This document shows, one piece after another, positions 50,131 through 58,800 of a stretch of 64,000 nt of DNA. The position numbers and the translations under genes are program-made. The DNA lies in the NCBI GenBank assembly GCA_035551355.1, contig DASZNF010000060.1, positions 88,334 to 152,333 on the forward strand. Direction: 5' to 3'. The number at the start of each line of letters is the position of its first letter. The stretch's first letter is position 1. Source of the stretch: DATATV01 sp035551355 (lineage in GTDB: Bacteria > Actinomycetota > Actinomycetes > Mycobacteriales > Pseudonocardiaceae). The notes below the pieces were generated by a model. The model saw only the letters and a program-made list of their open reading frames with translations, was not told where the DNA came from and did not search any database.

Positions 50131-52236
50131 TCAGGCCGTGGTCGCCAGCGCGAAGGGCAATACGGCGGGCGCGCCCGCATCGCGCAGCAGCGCCGCGGCC
50201 AGCGTCATCGTCCAGCCCGAGTCCACCCGGTCGTCCACCAGCAGCACCGGCCCGTTCACCCCGGCCACCGCCTGCGCCACGTCCGGCGGCAGCCGCAGCG
50301 CGGCATACACATCGGCCAGCCTGCGGGCGCTGTTGGTGGCCGGTCGCTGCGAGCCGTCGGTGCCCAGCGCGCCCAGCGGCGTCAACCGCCCGACCGAGGC
50401 CAGCCGCTCACCCAGGCTGGCCACCAGTTGCGGCCGGTGGTGCGAGGCGATGGTGGCCACCGCGACCGGCCGCTCCGCCCACCCCCACGCCGCCAGCACC
50501 TGCACGCAGCCGGAGAACACGTCCTCGGGCACCGGCCCGTCCGGCGCGGCCAGCAGATCCCGCATCCGGTTGCCCCAGCCGATGTCGGTCAGCCGGGCCA
50601 GCGCCCGCCCGGGCTCGGCCATCCGCTGGCCGATCTTGCCGGACAACGGCACATCCAGCGTGTCCATCCCGCTGGGCCACAGTTTGCGCACCGCGATGTC
50701 CACCCCGGGCCGGGTCAGCCGATCCCGGGCCGACTGGCTGGCCGCCTCGGAAACCCCGCTGTCCCACCGGTTCCCGGTGCAGTTGTCGCACCGGCCGCAG
50801 TCCGCCGCGTGCGGATCGTCCAGTTCCCGCAACAGAAACCGCATCCGGCATTCGTCGGTGTCCAGGTAGGCCAGCATCGCGTTCTGTTCGGCGGTGCGGG
50901 CCTCGGCGATGCGCTGGTAGCGCTCGGCGTCGTAGTGCCACGGCTGCCCGGTGGGCTGCCAGCCGCCGGTCACCCGGCGCACCGCCCCGTCCACGTCCAG
51001 CACCTTCAGGACCATGTCCAGCCGGGCCCGGGACAGCTCCACCCGCGGCTCCAGCGCGACGGTGGAAATGGTGCCACCGGCCGCGTCCAGCGCGTCGAGC
51101 ACCTGGCGCACCACGGTTTCCGGCGGAAACGCCAGCGAACCGAAGTAGGCCCAGATGTCCTTGTCCTCACTTCCGGGCAGCAGCAACACATCCGCCCGCC
51201 GCACGCCACGGCCGGCCCGCCCGATCTGCTGGTAGTAGGCGATCGGGCTGGGCGGCGCGCCAAGGTGCACCACGAAACCCAGGTCCGGCTTGTCGAACCC
51301 CATGCCCAGCGCCGAGGTGGCCACCAGCGCCTTCACCTTGTTGTCCAGCAGATCCTGCTCGGCCTGCTGGCGCTCGGCCTCCTGGGTGCGCCCGGTGTAG
51401 GCGGCCACGGTGAAACCGCGCTCGGCCAGGAACCCGGCCACCTCCTCGGCGGCGGCCACGGTGAGCGTGTAGATGATGCCCGAACCGGTCAGCTCGCCGA
51501 GATGATCGGCCAGCCAGCCCAGCCGTGCGGTCATGGTCGGCAGCTTCACCACGTTGAGGCGCAGGCTTTCCCGGTCCAGTGCGCCGCGCAGCACCAGCGT
51601 CCCACTGTCCGGTGTGGACAGTCGACCGAGCAGTTCGTGGGCCACGTCGGTGACCACCCGGTCGTTCGCGGTCGCCGTGGTGGCCAGTACCGGCACCCCG
51701 TCGGGCAGTTCGGTCAGCAGGGTGCGCAGCCGCCGGTAGTCGGGCCGGAAATCGTGGCCCCAGTCGGACAGGCAGTGCGCCTCGTCCACCACCAGCAGCC
51801 CGGTGGACGCGGTCAGCTTGGGCAGCACGGTGTCCCTGAACTCCGGATTGTTCAGCCGTTCCGGGCTGACCAGCAGCACGTCCACCTTGCCGTCCGCGAT
51901 CTCCTCCTGGATCCGGGTCCAGGCCGTGGTGTTGGCCGAGTTGATGGTGCGCGCGTGCACCCCGGCCCGCGCGGCGGCCTGCACCTGGTTGCGCATCAAC
52001 GCCAGCAGCGGCGACACGATCAGCGTCGGCCCGGCGCCGCGCTCCCGCAGCAGCGCGGTGGCCAGGAAGTACACCGCCGACTTGCCCCAGCCGGTGCGTT
52101 GCACCACCAGCGCCCGCCGCCGGTCCATGACCAGCGCGCGGATCGCCGTCCACTGGTCCTCGCGCAGCACGGCATCCGGCCCGGCCAGCTCCCGCAGCAG
52201 TTCCCCGGCCCGTTCCCGCAGTGCCTGCTCGTCCAT
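50131..52236 (-). CDS. RecQ family DNA helicase with C-terminal phosphoribosyltransferase-like domain
   Basis: This 701-residue superfamily-2 helicase unwinds DNA 3' to 5' using ATP. Motif I is QRTGWGKSAVY (about 45-53), motif II DEAH in VVDEAHCLSDWGHDFRPDYRRL (about 148), motif VI QQIGRAGRG. A zinc-binding four-cysteine module follows with CRMRF and CGRCDNCTG (about 465-495). Beyond about residue 560, where other RecQ proteins have an HRDC domain, this one carries a region ending with GPVLLVDDRVDSGWTMTLAA (about 655-675). That is the PRPP-binding loop pattern of ComF-like phosphoribosyltransferases. It interrupts the proB-proA order on the opposite strand. Confidence 0.9.
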   Translation of the reverse strand: MDEQALRERAGELLRELAGPDAVLREDQWTAIRALVMDRRRALVVQRTGWGKSAVYFLATALLRERGAGPTLIVSPLLALMRNQVQAAARAGVHARTINSANTTAWTRIQEEIADGKVDVLLVSPERLNNPEFRDTVLPKLTASTGLLVVDEAHCLSDWGHDFRPDYRRLRTLLTELPDGVPVLATTATANDRVVTDVAHELLGRLSTPDSGTLVLRGALDRESLRLNVVKLPTMTARLGWLADHLGELTGSGIIYTLTVAAAEEVAGFLAERGFTVAAYTGRTQEAERQQAEQDLLDNKVKALVATSALGMGFDKPDLGFVVHLGAPPSPIAYYQQIGRAGRGVRRADVLLLPGSEDKDIWAYFGSLAFPPETVVRQVLDALDAAGGTISTVALEPRVELSRARLDMVLKVLDVDGAVRRVTGGWQPTGQPWHYDAERYQRIAEARTAEQNAMLAYLDTDECRMRFLLRELDDPHAADCGRCDNCTGNRWDSGVSEAASQSARDRLTRPGVDIAVRKLWPSGMDTLDVPLSGKIGQRMAEPGRALARLTDIGWGNRMRDLLAAPDGPVPEDVFSGCVQVLAAWGWAERPVAVATIASHHRPQLVASLGERLASVGRLTPLGALGTDGSQRPATNSARRLADVYAALRLPPDVAQAVAGVNGPVLLVDDRVDSGWTMTLAAALLRDAGAPAVLPFALATTA

Positions 52237-52300
52237 GCCGACTACCTCACCACGGCGATACTCGCTCGGCCCAACCCGGGGGCACGGCTAGGCTGAGAGC

Positions 52301-53605
52301 ATGACCGCCGTCGCCCAGAACGCCACGCAAACCACCGCTGACCAGGATCTTCGGGCCGAGGTCCAGGCGGCCGCCGGTCGGGCCCGGACCGCCGCCGCGG
52401 TGCTCGCGCTGGCCACCCGGCAGGTCAAGGACGCGGCCCTGGCCGCCATGGCCGACGCGCTGCTGGCCCACACCGGCGAGATCCTCGCCGCCAACGCCGA
52501 GGACGTCGAGGCGGCCCGCGCGGGCGGTATGACCGAGGCGCTGATCGACCGGCTGGCGCTGTCCGAGGCCCGGGTCGCCGGGGTGGCCGATGGCCTGCGC
52601 TCGGTGGCCGGGCAGGCCGACCCGGTCGGCGAGGTGCTGCGCGGCGGAAACCTGCCCAACGGTCTGGAAATCCGGCAGGTCCGGGTACCCATGGGCGTGG
52701 TCGGCATGGTCTACGAGGGGCGGCCCAACGTCACGGTGGACGCCGCCGGGCTGGCCCTGAAATCGGGCAACGCGGTGCTGCTGCGCGGTTCCTCCTCGGC
52801 CGAGCGATCCAACACCGCGCTGGTGGCCGCGCTGCGCGAGGCGCTGACCGGCCAGGGCCAGCCGGCCGATGCCGTGCAGTTGCTGCCCTGCCACGACCGG
52901 GCCACCGTGCGCCACCTGATCACCGCGCGCGGCCTGGTCGACCTGGTCATCCCGCGCGGCGGCGCCGGGCTGATCGCCACCGTGGTCGAGCAGGCCACCG
53001 TGCCGACCATCGAGACCGGCGTGGGCAACTGCCACGTCTACGTGGACGCCACCGCCGACCTGGACCAGGCCGAGGCGATCGTGGTCAACTCCAAGGCGCG
53101 CCGGCCTTCGGTGTGCAACGCGGCGGAGAACCTGTTGGTGCACAAGGACATCGCGGCGGAGTTCCTGCCCAGGGTGCTGGTGGCGCTGGCCGGCGCCGGG
53201 GTCACCGTGCACGGCGACGACACGGTGCGTGGCCTGCACGCCGCGGTGGTGGCGGCCACCGACGAGGACTGGGACACCGAGTACCTGTCACTGGACATCG
53301 CGGCCCGGGTGGTCGGTTCGCTGGACGAGGCCATCGCGCACATCGGGCGGCACTCCTCCGGCCACACCGAGGCCATCGTCACCGGTGACCTGAAGGCGGC
53401 CCGGCAGTTCACCGCCCGGGTCGACGCGGCCGCGGTGATGGTCAATGCGTCCACCGCGTTCACCGACGGCGGCGAATTCGGGATGGGCGCGGAGATCGGC
53501 ATCTCCACCCAGAAGCTGCACGCGCGCGGCCCGATGGGGCTGGCCGAGCTGACCTCGTCGAAGTGGGTGGTGTGGGGCGAAGGACAGATCCGCCCCACCT
53601 CCTGA
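52301..53605 (+). CDS. proA: Gamma-glutamyl phosphate reductase
   Basis: ProA reduces glutamyl phosphate to glutamate semialdehyde with NADPH, the second step of proline synthesis. The 434-residue protein has the aldehyde-dehydrogenase-like fold with the catalytic cysteine in RPSVCNAAENLLVH (C272), the cofactor region MGVVGMVYEGRPNVTVDAAGL and the oligomer motif FGMGAEIGISTQKLHARGPMG. Length is standard. It is divergent from recQ with 64 bases between starts. The P450 gene follows. Confidence 0.97.
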   Translation: MTAVAQNATQTTADQDLRAEVQAAAGRARTAAAVLALATRQVKDAALAAMADALLAHTGEILAANAEDVEAARAGGMTEALIDRLALSEARVAGVADGLRSVAGQADPVGEVLRGGNLPNGLEIRQVRVPMGVVGMVYEGRPNVTVDAAGLALKSGNAVLLRGSSSAERSNTALVAALREALTGQGQPADAVQLLPCHDRATVRHLITARGLVDLVIPRGGAGLIATVVEQATVPTIETGVGNCHVYVDATADLDQAEAIVVNSKARRPSVCNAAENLLVHKDIAAEFLPRVLVALAGAGVTVHGDDTVRGLHAAVVAATDEDWDTEYLSLDIAARVVGSLDEAIAHIGRHSSGHTEAIVTGDLKAARQFTARVDAAAVMVNASTAFTDGGEFGMGAEIGISTQKLHARGPMGLAELTSSKWVVWGEGQIRPTS

Positions 53606-53677
53606 CGGCGTATTGACCCCATGTGACGCCCTCACTACCGTCCAGCAGTAATCGGTGTTAACCGGGTGAGGGGGTCG

Positions 53678-54892
53678 ATGATGACCGCAACGGAGCTACC
53701 CGCGCAGCAGTATCCGTTCGGCCCGAACGAGGGCCTGGCATTACATCCGCACTACGCGGAACTGCGGGAACACCAGCCGATCGCCCGGGTGGCCATGCCC
53801 TACGGCGGCGAGGGCTGGTTGGCCACCCGGTACGCGGACGTGCGCACCGTGCTGGCCGATCCGCGGTTCAGCCGGGCCGCCACCGCCGACCGCGAGGACG
53901 TGCCCCGGGTCAACCCGCTGCCCCAGCCGGCGGGCGGCATCCTGGGCATGGACCCGCCCGAGCACAGCAGGCTGCGCAGGCTGGTCGCCCGCGCGTTCAC
54001 CGTGCGCCGCACCGAGGAATGGCGGCCGCGGGTCGAGCAGATCGTGGACGACCTGGTGACCGGCATGCTGGCCGGCGGGCAGCCCGCCGACCTGGCCGCG
54101 CAGCTGGCCTGGCCGCTGCCCATCACGGTGATCTGCGAGATGCTCGGCGTTCCCTACGCCGAGCGCGAACGCTTCCGGGGCGACACCGACACCTCGCTGG
54201 CCCTGGGCGGGGTCACCCCGCAGGAAATCCAGGACGCCCGCGACCGGATGCGGGCCTACCTGGCCGAACTGGTCGCCGCGCACCGCGCCGAACCAAGGGA
54301 CGACCTGCTCGGCGAACTGGTGGCCGCGCGCGACGAGGGCGACGGCGATCGCCTGTCCGAGCTGGAACTGGTGCAGCTGGGCCTGGCCGTGCTGGTCGCC
54401 GGGCACGAGACCACGGCCAACCAGATCGGCAACTTCATCTACACCCTGCTGTCCCGGCGGGAACTGTGGGAACGGCTGGTGGCCGACCCCGGCAGGATCC
54501 CGGCCGCGGTGGAGGAGCTGATGCGGATCATTCCGCTGGGCGCCTCGACCAGCTTTCCCCGGATGGCAACCGAGGACCTGGAACTGGACGGGCAGCTCAT
54601 CCGGGCGGGCGAGACGGTCGGCGTGCACCTGGCCGCGGGCAACCGGGACGGCTCGGTCTACGTCAACCCCGAGGAGATCGACTTCGACCGCCCGGAGATC
54701 GCGCACCTGGGCTTCGGCCACGGCGCGCACCACTGTCTCGGCGCCCCGCTGGCCCGGCTGGAGCTGCGCACCGCGCTGGCTACCCTGGTGCGCAGGGTGC
54801 CCCAACTGGACCTGGCCATTGCGGCCGAGGAAGTGCACTGGCGATCGGACCGGTTGATCCGGGGCGTGCAAGAGCTGCCGGTGCGGTGGTGA
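53678..54892 (+). CDS. Cytochrome P450
   Basis: This 404-residue bacterial class-I P450 is a soluble haem monooxygenase. The haem-ligand loop is FGHGAHHCLGAPLARLE (C353), the I-helix motif AGHETT (about 241-246) carries the oxygen-activating threonine, and the K-helix ExxR is EELMR. LGMDPPEHSRLRRLV is the typical C-helix. Two adjacent ATG codons (53678, 53681) follow GAGGGGG at a suitable distance. Its ferredoxin gene starts 11 bases after its stop. The substrate is unknown: no biosynthetic gene cluster surrounds it, and the pair is inserted between proA and nadD. Confidence 0.94.
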   Translation: MMTATELPAQQYPFGPNEGLALHPHYAELREHQPIARVAMPYGGEGWLATRYADVRTVLADPRFSRAATADREDVPRVNPLPQPAGGILGMDPPEHSRLRRLVARAFTVRRTEEWRPRVEQIVDDLVTGMLAGGQPADLAAQLAWPLPITVICEMLGVPYAERERFRGDTDTSLALGGVTPQEIQDARDRMRAYLAELVAAHRAEPRDDLLGELVAARDEGDGDRLSELELVQLGLAVLVAGHETTANQIGNFIYTLLSRRELWERLVADPGRIPAAVEELMRIIPLGASTSFPRMATEDLELDGQLIRAGETVGVHLAAGNRDGSVYVNPEEIDFDRPEIAHLGFGHGAHHCLGAPLARLELRTALATLVRRVPQLDLAIAAEEVHWRSDRLIRGVQELPVRW

Positions 54893-54903
54893 GGAGGTCG
54901 AGA

Positions 54904-55131
54904 ATGTCCGAAGAGCGTTGGCAGATCTCGGTGGAGGATTCGTGCATCGGGTCCGCGGTGTGCGCGGGCACGCTGCCCAACCGGTTCCGCATCGTGGCTG
55001 ACAAGTCCGAGCCGGTCGAATCCGAGATCGACCCGGACGACGAAGTGCTGGCAACGGCGGAATCCTGCCCCATGGAAGCGATCCGCGTGATTGAGAAGTC
55101 CTCCGGGCGGGTACTCGTTCCGGAGGAGTGA
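54904..55131 (+). CDS. [3Fe-4S] ferredoxin for the P450
   Basis: This 75-residue ferredoxin passes electrons to the upstream P450. Its three cluster cysteines follow the pattern C14-x5-C20 (CIGSAVC) and C55-P (SCPMEAI), the pattern of the 3Fe-4S ferredoxins that accompany actinobacterial P450s. The remaining surface is acidic (EPVESEIDPDDE), suited to docking. GGAGG lies just before the ATG. The 226 bases after it hold no gene, only two GC-rich hairpins. Confidence 0.92.
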   Translation: MSEERWQISVEDSCIGSAVCAGTLPNRFRIVADKSEPVESEIDPDDEVLATAESCPMEAIRVIEKSSGRVLVPEE

Positions 55132-55203
55132 GACAACACACGGTCGTTGCGTGTCACGTTCGGCTCCGTTGTCCGTTTACATTGTGCGGCCCCCACGTGA
55201 GCG

Positions 55204-55291
55204 GCCGCCGGCTCGGCGGCGACCCCCAGCGCCGCCCAGCCACCGACGGGGCGCGGCCGCTTCTGAAGGATCGGTCAGGAGCGGGCCGCGC
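55204..55291 (+). terminator. GC-rich hairpins after the P450/ferredoxin pair
   Basis: GCCGCCG-gct-CGGCGGC (55204-55220) is a tight hairpin. GCGCGGCC (55251-55258) pairs with GGCCGCGC (55284-55291), extendable with one bulge. Either could end the P450 operon. The rest of the gap leads into the nadD promoter. Confidence 0.5.
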
Positions 55292-55343
55292 TCCGTTCCT
55301 CACACCTGGCCCGTTTGCCCGGGCTTACCCGATCAATGCCACG

Positions 55344-55349
55344 TACGCT
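55344..55349 (+). promoter_or_regulatory. -10 box for a leaderless nadD transcript
   Basis: TACGCT (TANNNT) ends 8 bases before the nadD ATG, which lacks a ribosome site. A -35 at normal spacing is not evident. Confidence 0.35.
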
Positions 55350-55357
55350 GACATGTC

Positions 55358-55954
55358 ATGTCGCGAGGACGACGAATCGGCATCATGGGTGGCACCTTCG
55401 ACCCCATCCACCACGGTCACCTGGTGGCGGCCAGCGAGGTGGCGTCCCGATTCGAGCTGGACGAGGTGGTGTTCGTACCCACCGGCGAGCCGTGGCAGAA
55501 GACCGGCCGCCCGGTCAGCCCGGCCGAGGACCGCTACCTGATGACGGTGGTGGCCACCGCGTCCAACCCGAGATTCTCGGTCAGCCGGATGGAGATCGAC
55601 CGTGGCGGGCCCACCTACACCGTGGACACCCTGCGCGAACTGCACGAGACCCACCCGGACAGCCGGCTGTACTTCATCACCGGGGCCGACGCGCTGTCGC
55701 AGATCCTGACCTGGCACAACGCCGAGGACGTCTTCGAGTTCGCGCACTTCGTCGGCGTCACCCGGCCGGGGTACCGGCTCAACGGCGAGCACCTGCCCAG
55801 CGGCTCGGTGACCCTGGTCGAGGTGCCCGCCATGGCCATCTCGTCCACCGCCTGCCGCGCGCGGGTGGCCGCCGGCCAGCCGGTCTGGTATCTGGTCCCG
55901 GACGGGGTCGTGCAGTACATCAGCAAACGCCGCCTGTACCGGGAACCCGACTGA
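55358..55954 (+). CDS. nadD: Nicotinate-nucleotide adenylyltransferase
   Basis: NadD adenylates nicotinate mononucleotide in NAD synthesis. The 198-residue protein has the nucleotidyltransferase motif GGTFDPIHHGHL near the N-terminus, the TGEPWQK substrate loop, FITGADAL and the C-terminal ISSTACRARVAAG, equivalent to the family ISSTxxR motif. Length is standard. rsfS, gpgP, octT and degV follow closely, the same order as in mycobacteria. Confidence 0.97.
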   Translation: MSRGRRIGIMGGTFDPIHHGHLVAASEVASRFELDEVVFVPTGEPWQKTGRPVSPAEDRYLMTVVATASNPRFSVSRMEIDRGGPTYTVDTLRELHETHPDSRLYFITGADALSQILTWHNAEDVFEFAHFVGVTRPGYRLNGEHLPSGSVTLVEVPAMAISSTACRARVAAGQPVWYLVPDGVVQYISKRRLYREPD

Positions 55955-56024
55955 GCCGGTGGAAGAGTCCGGCTCGCCGGGTACCCTGAGGGCCGCAAAA
56001 CGGACCTCGACGAACTGGAGTGAT

Positions 56025-56429
56025 GTGGCAGCCACGGAGAAGTCGCGGGAGCTGGCGCTGGTCGCGGCCACCGCGGCGGCGGACAAGAAGGCGCACGAGG
56101 TGATCGTGGTCGACGTGTCCGACCAGTTGGTCATCACCGACTGCTTTGTCATCGCCTCCGCGCCCAACGAACGCCAGGTCGGCGCCATCGTGGACGGCGT
56201 GGAGGAGAAGATGCGGGCGGCGGGCACCAAGCCGGTGCGCCGGGAGGGCGAGCGCGAGGGCCGCTGGGTGCTGCTGGACTTCGTGGACGTGGTGGTGCAC
56301 GTACAGCACTCCGAAGAGCGGGCCTTCTATGCGCTGGAACGCTTGTGGAAGGACTGCCCGCGGATCGACTTCGATCCCGGTCCGCAGACTGCGGAACCGA
56401 CCGTGGCGGAGGAAGGCCTGCCCAGGTGA
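56025..56429 (+). CDS. rsfS: Ribosome silencing factor RsfS
   Basis: RsfS binds L14 of the 50S subunit and blocks subunit joining when nutrients are short. The 134-residue DUF143/Iojap protein shows DKKAHEVIVVDVSDQLVITDCFVIASAPNERQV (read here in parts) and GRWVLLDFVDVVVHVQHSEERAFYALERLW. GTG 56025, with GGAG just upstream, gives the expected N-terminus VAATEKSRELALVAA. Its stop overlaps the next start (GTGA). Confidence 0.96.
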   Translation: MAATEKSRELALVAATAAADKKAHEVIVVDVSDQLVITDCFVIASAPNERQVGAIVDGVEEKMRAAGTKPVRREGEREGRWVLLDFVDVVVHVQHSEERAFYALERLWKDCPRIDFDPGPQTAEPTVAEEGLPR

Positions 56430-57040
56430 CGCTGCGTCGGCTCGTGTTGCTGCGGCACGGGGAAACCGACTACAACGCCGAAGGCCGGTGGCAGGGACAC
56501 CTGGACTCACAACTCACCCAGACCGGCTGGAACCAGGCCCGGTTCGCGGTGCCCGCACTGACCCGGTTCGCGCCCGAGGTGGTGGTCGCCTCCGACCTGC
56601 ACCGCGCCCTGGACACGGCCACGGTGTTCACCGAGGCCGCCGGCCTCGACTTACGGGTGGACAAGCGCCTTCGCGAGACCAACCTCGGCCAGTGGCAGGG
56701 CCTGACCAGCAAGGACGTCGACGAGCGCTGGCCCGGCGCGCAGGCCACCTGGCGCCGGGACGCGACCTGGGCGCCGCCGGGCGGCGAGAGCCGGGTGGAC
56801 GTGGCCCGGCGGGCCGCGGAGCTGGTGGCCGAACTGGACGACGAGTTCGACGGCACGGTGCTGCTGGGCACCCATGGCGGCCTGATCGGCGGCCTGACCG
56901 CGCAGCTGCTGGAACTGCCGCTGGCCAACTGGGCGCAGCTGGGTGGGATGGGCAACTGCCACTGGACGGTGCTGGGCCGGCGGCCGGAGGATCCCGGTCC
57001 GTGGCGGCTGGTCACCTACAACGCGGGCATCACCGGCTGA
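56426..57040 (+). CDS. gpgP: Histidine phosphatase family protein, probable glucosyl-3-phosphoglycerate phosphatase
   Basis: This 204-residue histidine phosphatase has the catalytic LRHGETDYN near the N-terminus and the second histidine in LLGTHGGLIGG. The position between rsfS and the OctT-like gene is that of GpgP in mycobacteria, which dephosphorylates glucosyl-3-phosphoglycerate in methylglucose lipopolysaccharide synthesis. Function is assigned by sequence family plus synteny, not by residues unique to GpgP. It overlaps rsfS by 4 bases. Confidence 0.85.
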   Translation: MTLRRLVLLRHGETDYNAEGRWQGHLDSQLTQTGWNQARFAVPALTRFAPEVVVASDLHRALDTATVFTEAAGLDLRVDKRLRETNLGQWQGLTSKDVDERWPGAQATWRRDATWAPPGGESRVDVARRAAELVAELDDEFDGTVLLGTHGGLIGGLTAQLLELPLANWAQLGGMGNCHWTVLGRRPEDPGPWRLVTYNAGITG

Positions 57041-57041
57041 C

Positions 57042-57809
57042 ATGACCGAGGGCCCGACGCTGCTGGTGTTCGCCGATTCCCTGGCCTTCCACGGCCCGGC
57101 CGACCCGATGCCGTCCGACGACCCGCGACTGTGGCCCAACGTCGCCGCCGCCGAACTGGGCGGCCGGGCGCGCATGTTCGCCGGGTTCGGCTGGACCGCC
57201 CGGGACGCCTTCTGGTCCCTGACCGGCGACCCCAACGTGTGGACCGTGCTTCCCGAGATGGACGTACTCGTGCTGGCCGTCGGCAGCATGGACACCCTGC
57301 CCTCGCCGCTGCCCAGTTACCTGCGAGGCGGCCTGCGCTATCTCCGCCCGGACCGCCTGCGCCGTTGGGCCCGCAAGCGCTATCTCGGCACCCTGCCCTG
57401 GCTGGCCAGGGCGACCGGCGGCCGCCCGGTGGCCCTGCCCCCGCACCTGACCGTCCGCTACCTGGACGAGTGCGTGGCCGCGGTCCGCGCCCTGCGCCCG
57501 GACTTTCCGATCGTGGCCATCCTCCCGCCGACCCACCGCGCGCCGGCCTACGGCAACGTGCACACCGGCTACGCTCCCGCCCACGCCGCGATCGAGGCGT
57601 GGGGCGAACGCACCGGCATCCCGCTGGTCGATCTGTACGAGCTGACCGCCGAGCACGTTCGCAGTGGTCAGGGCAATCCCGATGGCATGCACTGGGGCTG
57701 GGCCGGGCATGCCGCGGTGGGACACGCGATGGCCGAGCGGATCAGGAAGTTGCTCGGTCGTGATGATTTCCGGCCGTGTGCCGGTGATCCGGCCGAGCGG
57801 AAAACGTAG
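57042..57809 (+). CDS. octT: Diglucosylglycerate octanoyltransferase-like protein (OctT family)
   Basis: This 255-residue protein has an SGNH-hydrolase-like layout: the nucleophile region VFADSLAFHG (S13), a block with LVLAVGSMDTLPSP and a C-terminal NPDGMHWGWAGHAAVGHAMAE carrying the D-x-x-H pair. In mycobacteria the protein at this place, between gpgP and degV, is OctT, which octanoylates diglucosylglycerate early in polymethylated polysaccharide synthesis. It starts one base after the gpgP stop. The assignment rests on synteny and motif layout. Confidence 0.75.
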   Translation: MTEGPTLLVFADSLAFHGPADPMPSDDPRLWPNVAAAELGGRARMFAGFGWTARDAFWSLTGDPNVWTVLPEMDVLVLAVGSMDTLPSPLPSYLRGGLRYLRPDRLRRWARKRYLGTLPWLARATGGRPVALPPHLTVRYLDECVAAVRALRPDFPIVAILPPTHRAPAYGNVHTGYAPAHAAIEAWGERTGIPLVDLYELTAEHVRSGQGNPDGMHWGWAGHAAVGHAMAERIRKLLGRDDFRPCAGDPAERKT

Positions 57810-57820
57810 GCTCGGCAGCC

Positions 57821-58684
57821 GTGTCCACTGTTCCCCCCGTTGCCGTGGTGACCGATTCGACCGCCTACCTGCCGGAGGGCTTTGCCCACCGCCGATCGGT
57901 GACCGTGGTGCCGTTGCATGCGCTGGTGGACGGTGCGGGCGGTTTGGACGGTGCCGACTTCGGGCCGGCCGAACTGGTGTCCGCGTTGGCCGAACACCGC
58001 CTGGTGACCACGTCCCGGCCGACGCCCGCGGAGTTGGTGGCCGCCTACCAGCGGGTGCTGGACGGTGGGGCCAGGTCGGTGGTCTCGGTTCACCTGTCCC
58101 GCGATCTGTCCGGCACGTGGGAGGCGGCTCGACTGGCCGCCGAAGAGGTGGGCGTGGATCGCGTGCGGGTGGTCGATTCCCGCTCGACCGCCATGGGCCT
58201 TGGCTTCGCCACCCTGGCCGCGGCCGGCGCCGCCGCCGACGGCGCGAACGCCGCGGAGGTGGAACGAGTGGCCACCGACACCGCGTCCCGGACCAGGACG
58301 TTCTTCTGCCTGCAGACGTTGGAGTACCTGAGGTTGGGCGGCCGCATCGGCCCGGCCACGGCGCTGCTGGGCACCGCGCTGGCCGTCAAACCGTTGCTGC
58401 ACGTGTCCGGTGGGCGGATCGAACCGCTGGAAAAGGTCCGCACCACCAGCCGGGCGGTCAGCCGCCTGGTCGAACTGGCCGTGGACGCGGCCGGCGACGG
58501 CGACGTGGGCGTGGCCGTGCACCACCTGGGCACCCCCGAACGCGCGGCCGAACTGGCGACCCAGTTGGCCGAGAAACTCCCGAAGTCCGCTGGTTGCCTG
58601 GTTTCCGAGTTGGGCGCGGTGATCGGAGCCCATACCGGGGTCGGTGTTCTCGGTGTCGTCATCCTCCCCGGCGGCCTGGGCTGA
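57821..58684 (+). CDS. DegV family fatty-acid-binding protein
   Basis: This 287-residue DegV protein shows VVTDSTAYLPEG at the start, TSRPTPAEL and LSRDLSGTWEAAR (fatty-acid head-group contacts) and LEYLRLGGRIG. DegV/FakB proteins bind a single fatty acid, and some present it to a kinase. No fakA-like gene is present in the window. The GTG start lies 11 bases after the octT-like gene, so it probably belongs to the same transcript. Confidence 0.92.
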   Translation: MSTVPPVAVVTDSTAYLPEGFAHRRSVTVVPLHALVDGAGGLDGADFGPAELVSALAEHRLVTTSRPTPAELVAAYQRVLDGGARSVVSVHLSRDLSGTWEAARLAAEEVGVDRVRVVDSRSTAMGLGFATLAAAGAAADGANAAEVERVATDTASRTRTFFCLQTLEYLRLGGRIGPATALLGTALAVKPLLHVSGGRIEPLEKVRTTSRAVSRLVELAVDAAGDGDVGVAVHHLGTPERAAELATQLAEKLPKSAGCLVSELGAVIGAHTGVGVLGVVILPGGLG

Positions 58685-58719
58685 GCTGTATACCAGAAGT
58701 CCGTTGGGCGTGAATCCGT

Positions 58720-58748
58720 TTGTCCACAAGGGTTGCGCTCTGTCCACA
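58720..58748 (+). promoter_or_regulatory. Two DnaA-box-like sites upstream of comEA
   Basis: TTGTCCACA (58720-58728) matches the actinobacterial DnaA box exactly. CTGTCCACA (58740-58748), 20 bp downstream in the same orientation, has one mismatch. They lie in the 116-base gap before comEA; CATAAC at 58786-58791 is a possible -10 for a leaderless ATG at 58801. Confidence 0.45.
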
Positions 58749-58800
58749 GGTGCTGGTGAGGACCTGATCTCGGGGTAGGGGTCGCCATAACGTCGACCCC

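Noticed and set aside
53678..55131. Start of a secondary-metabolite gene cluster
   Set aside because: Only a P450 and ferredoxin are present; flanking genes are proline and NAD synthesis genes with no polyketide, peptide or terpene synthase.
58685..58800. A replication origin based on DnaA boxes
   Set aside because: Only two boxes are present, with no AT-rich unwinding region and no dnaA or dnaN nearby.
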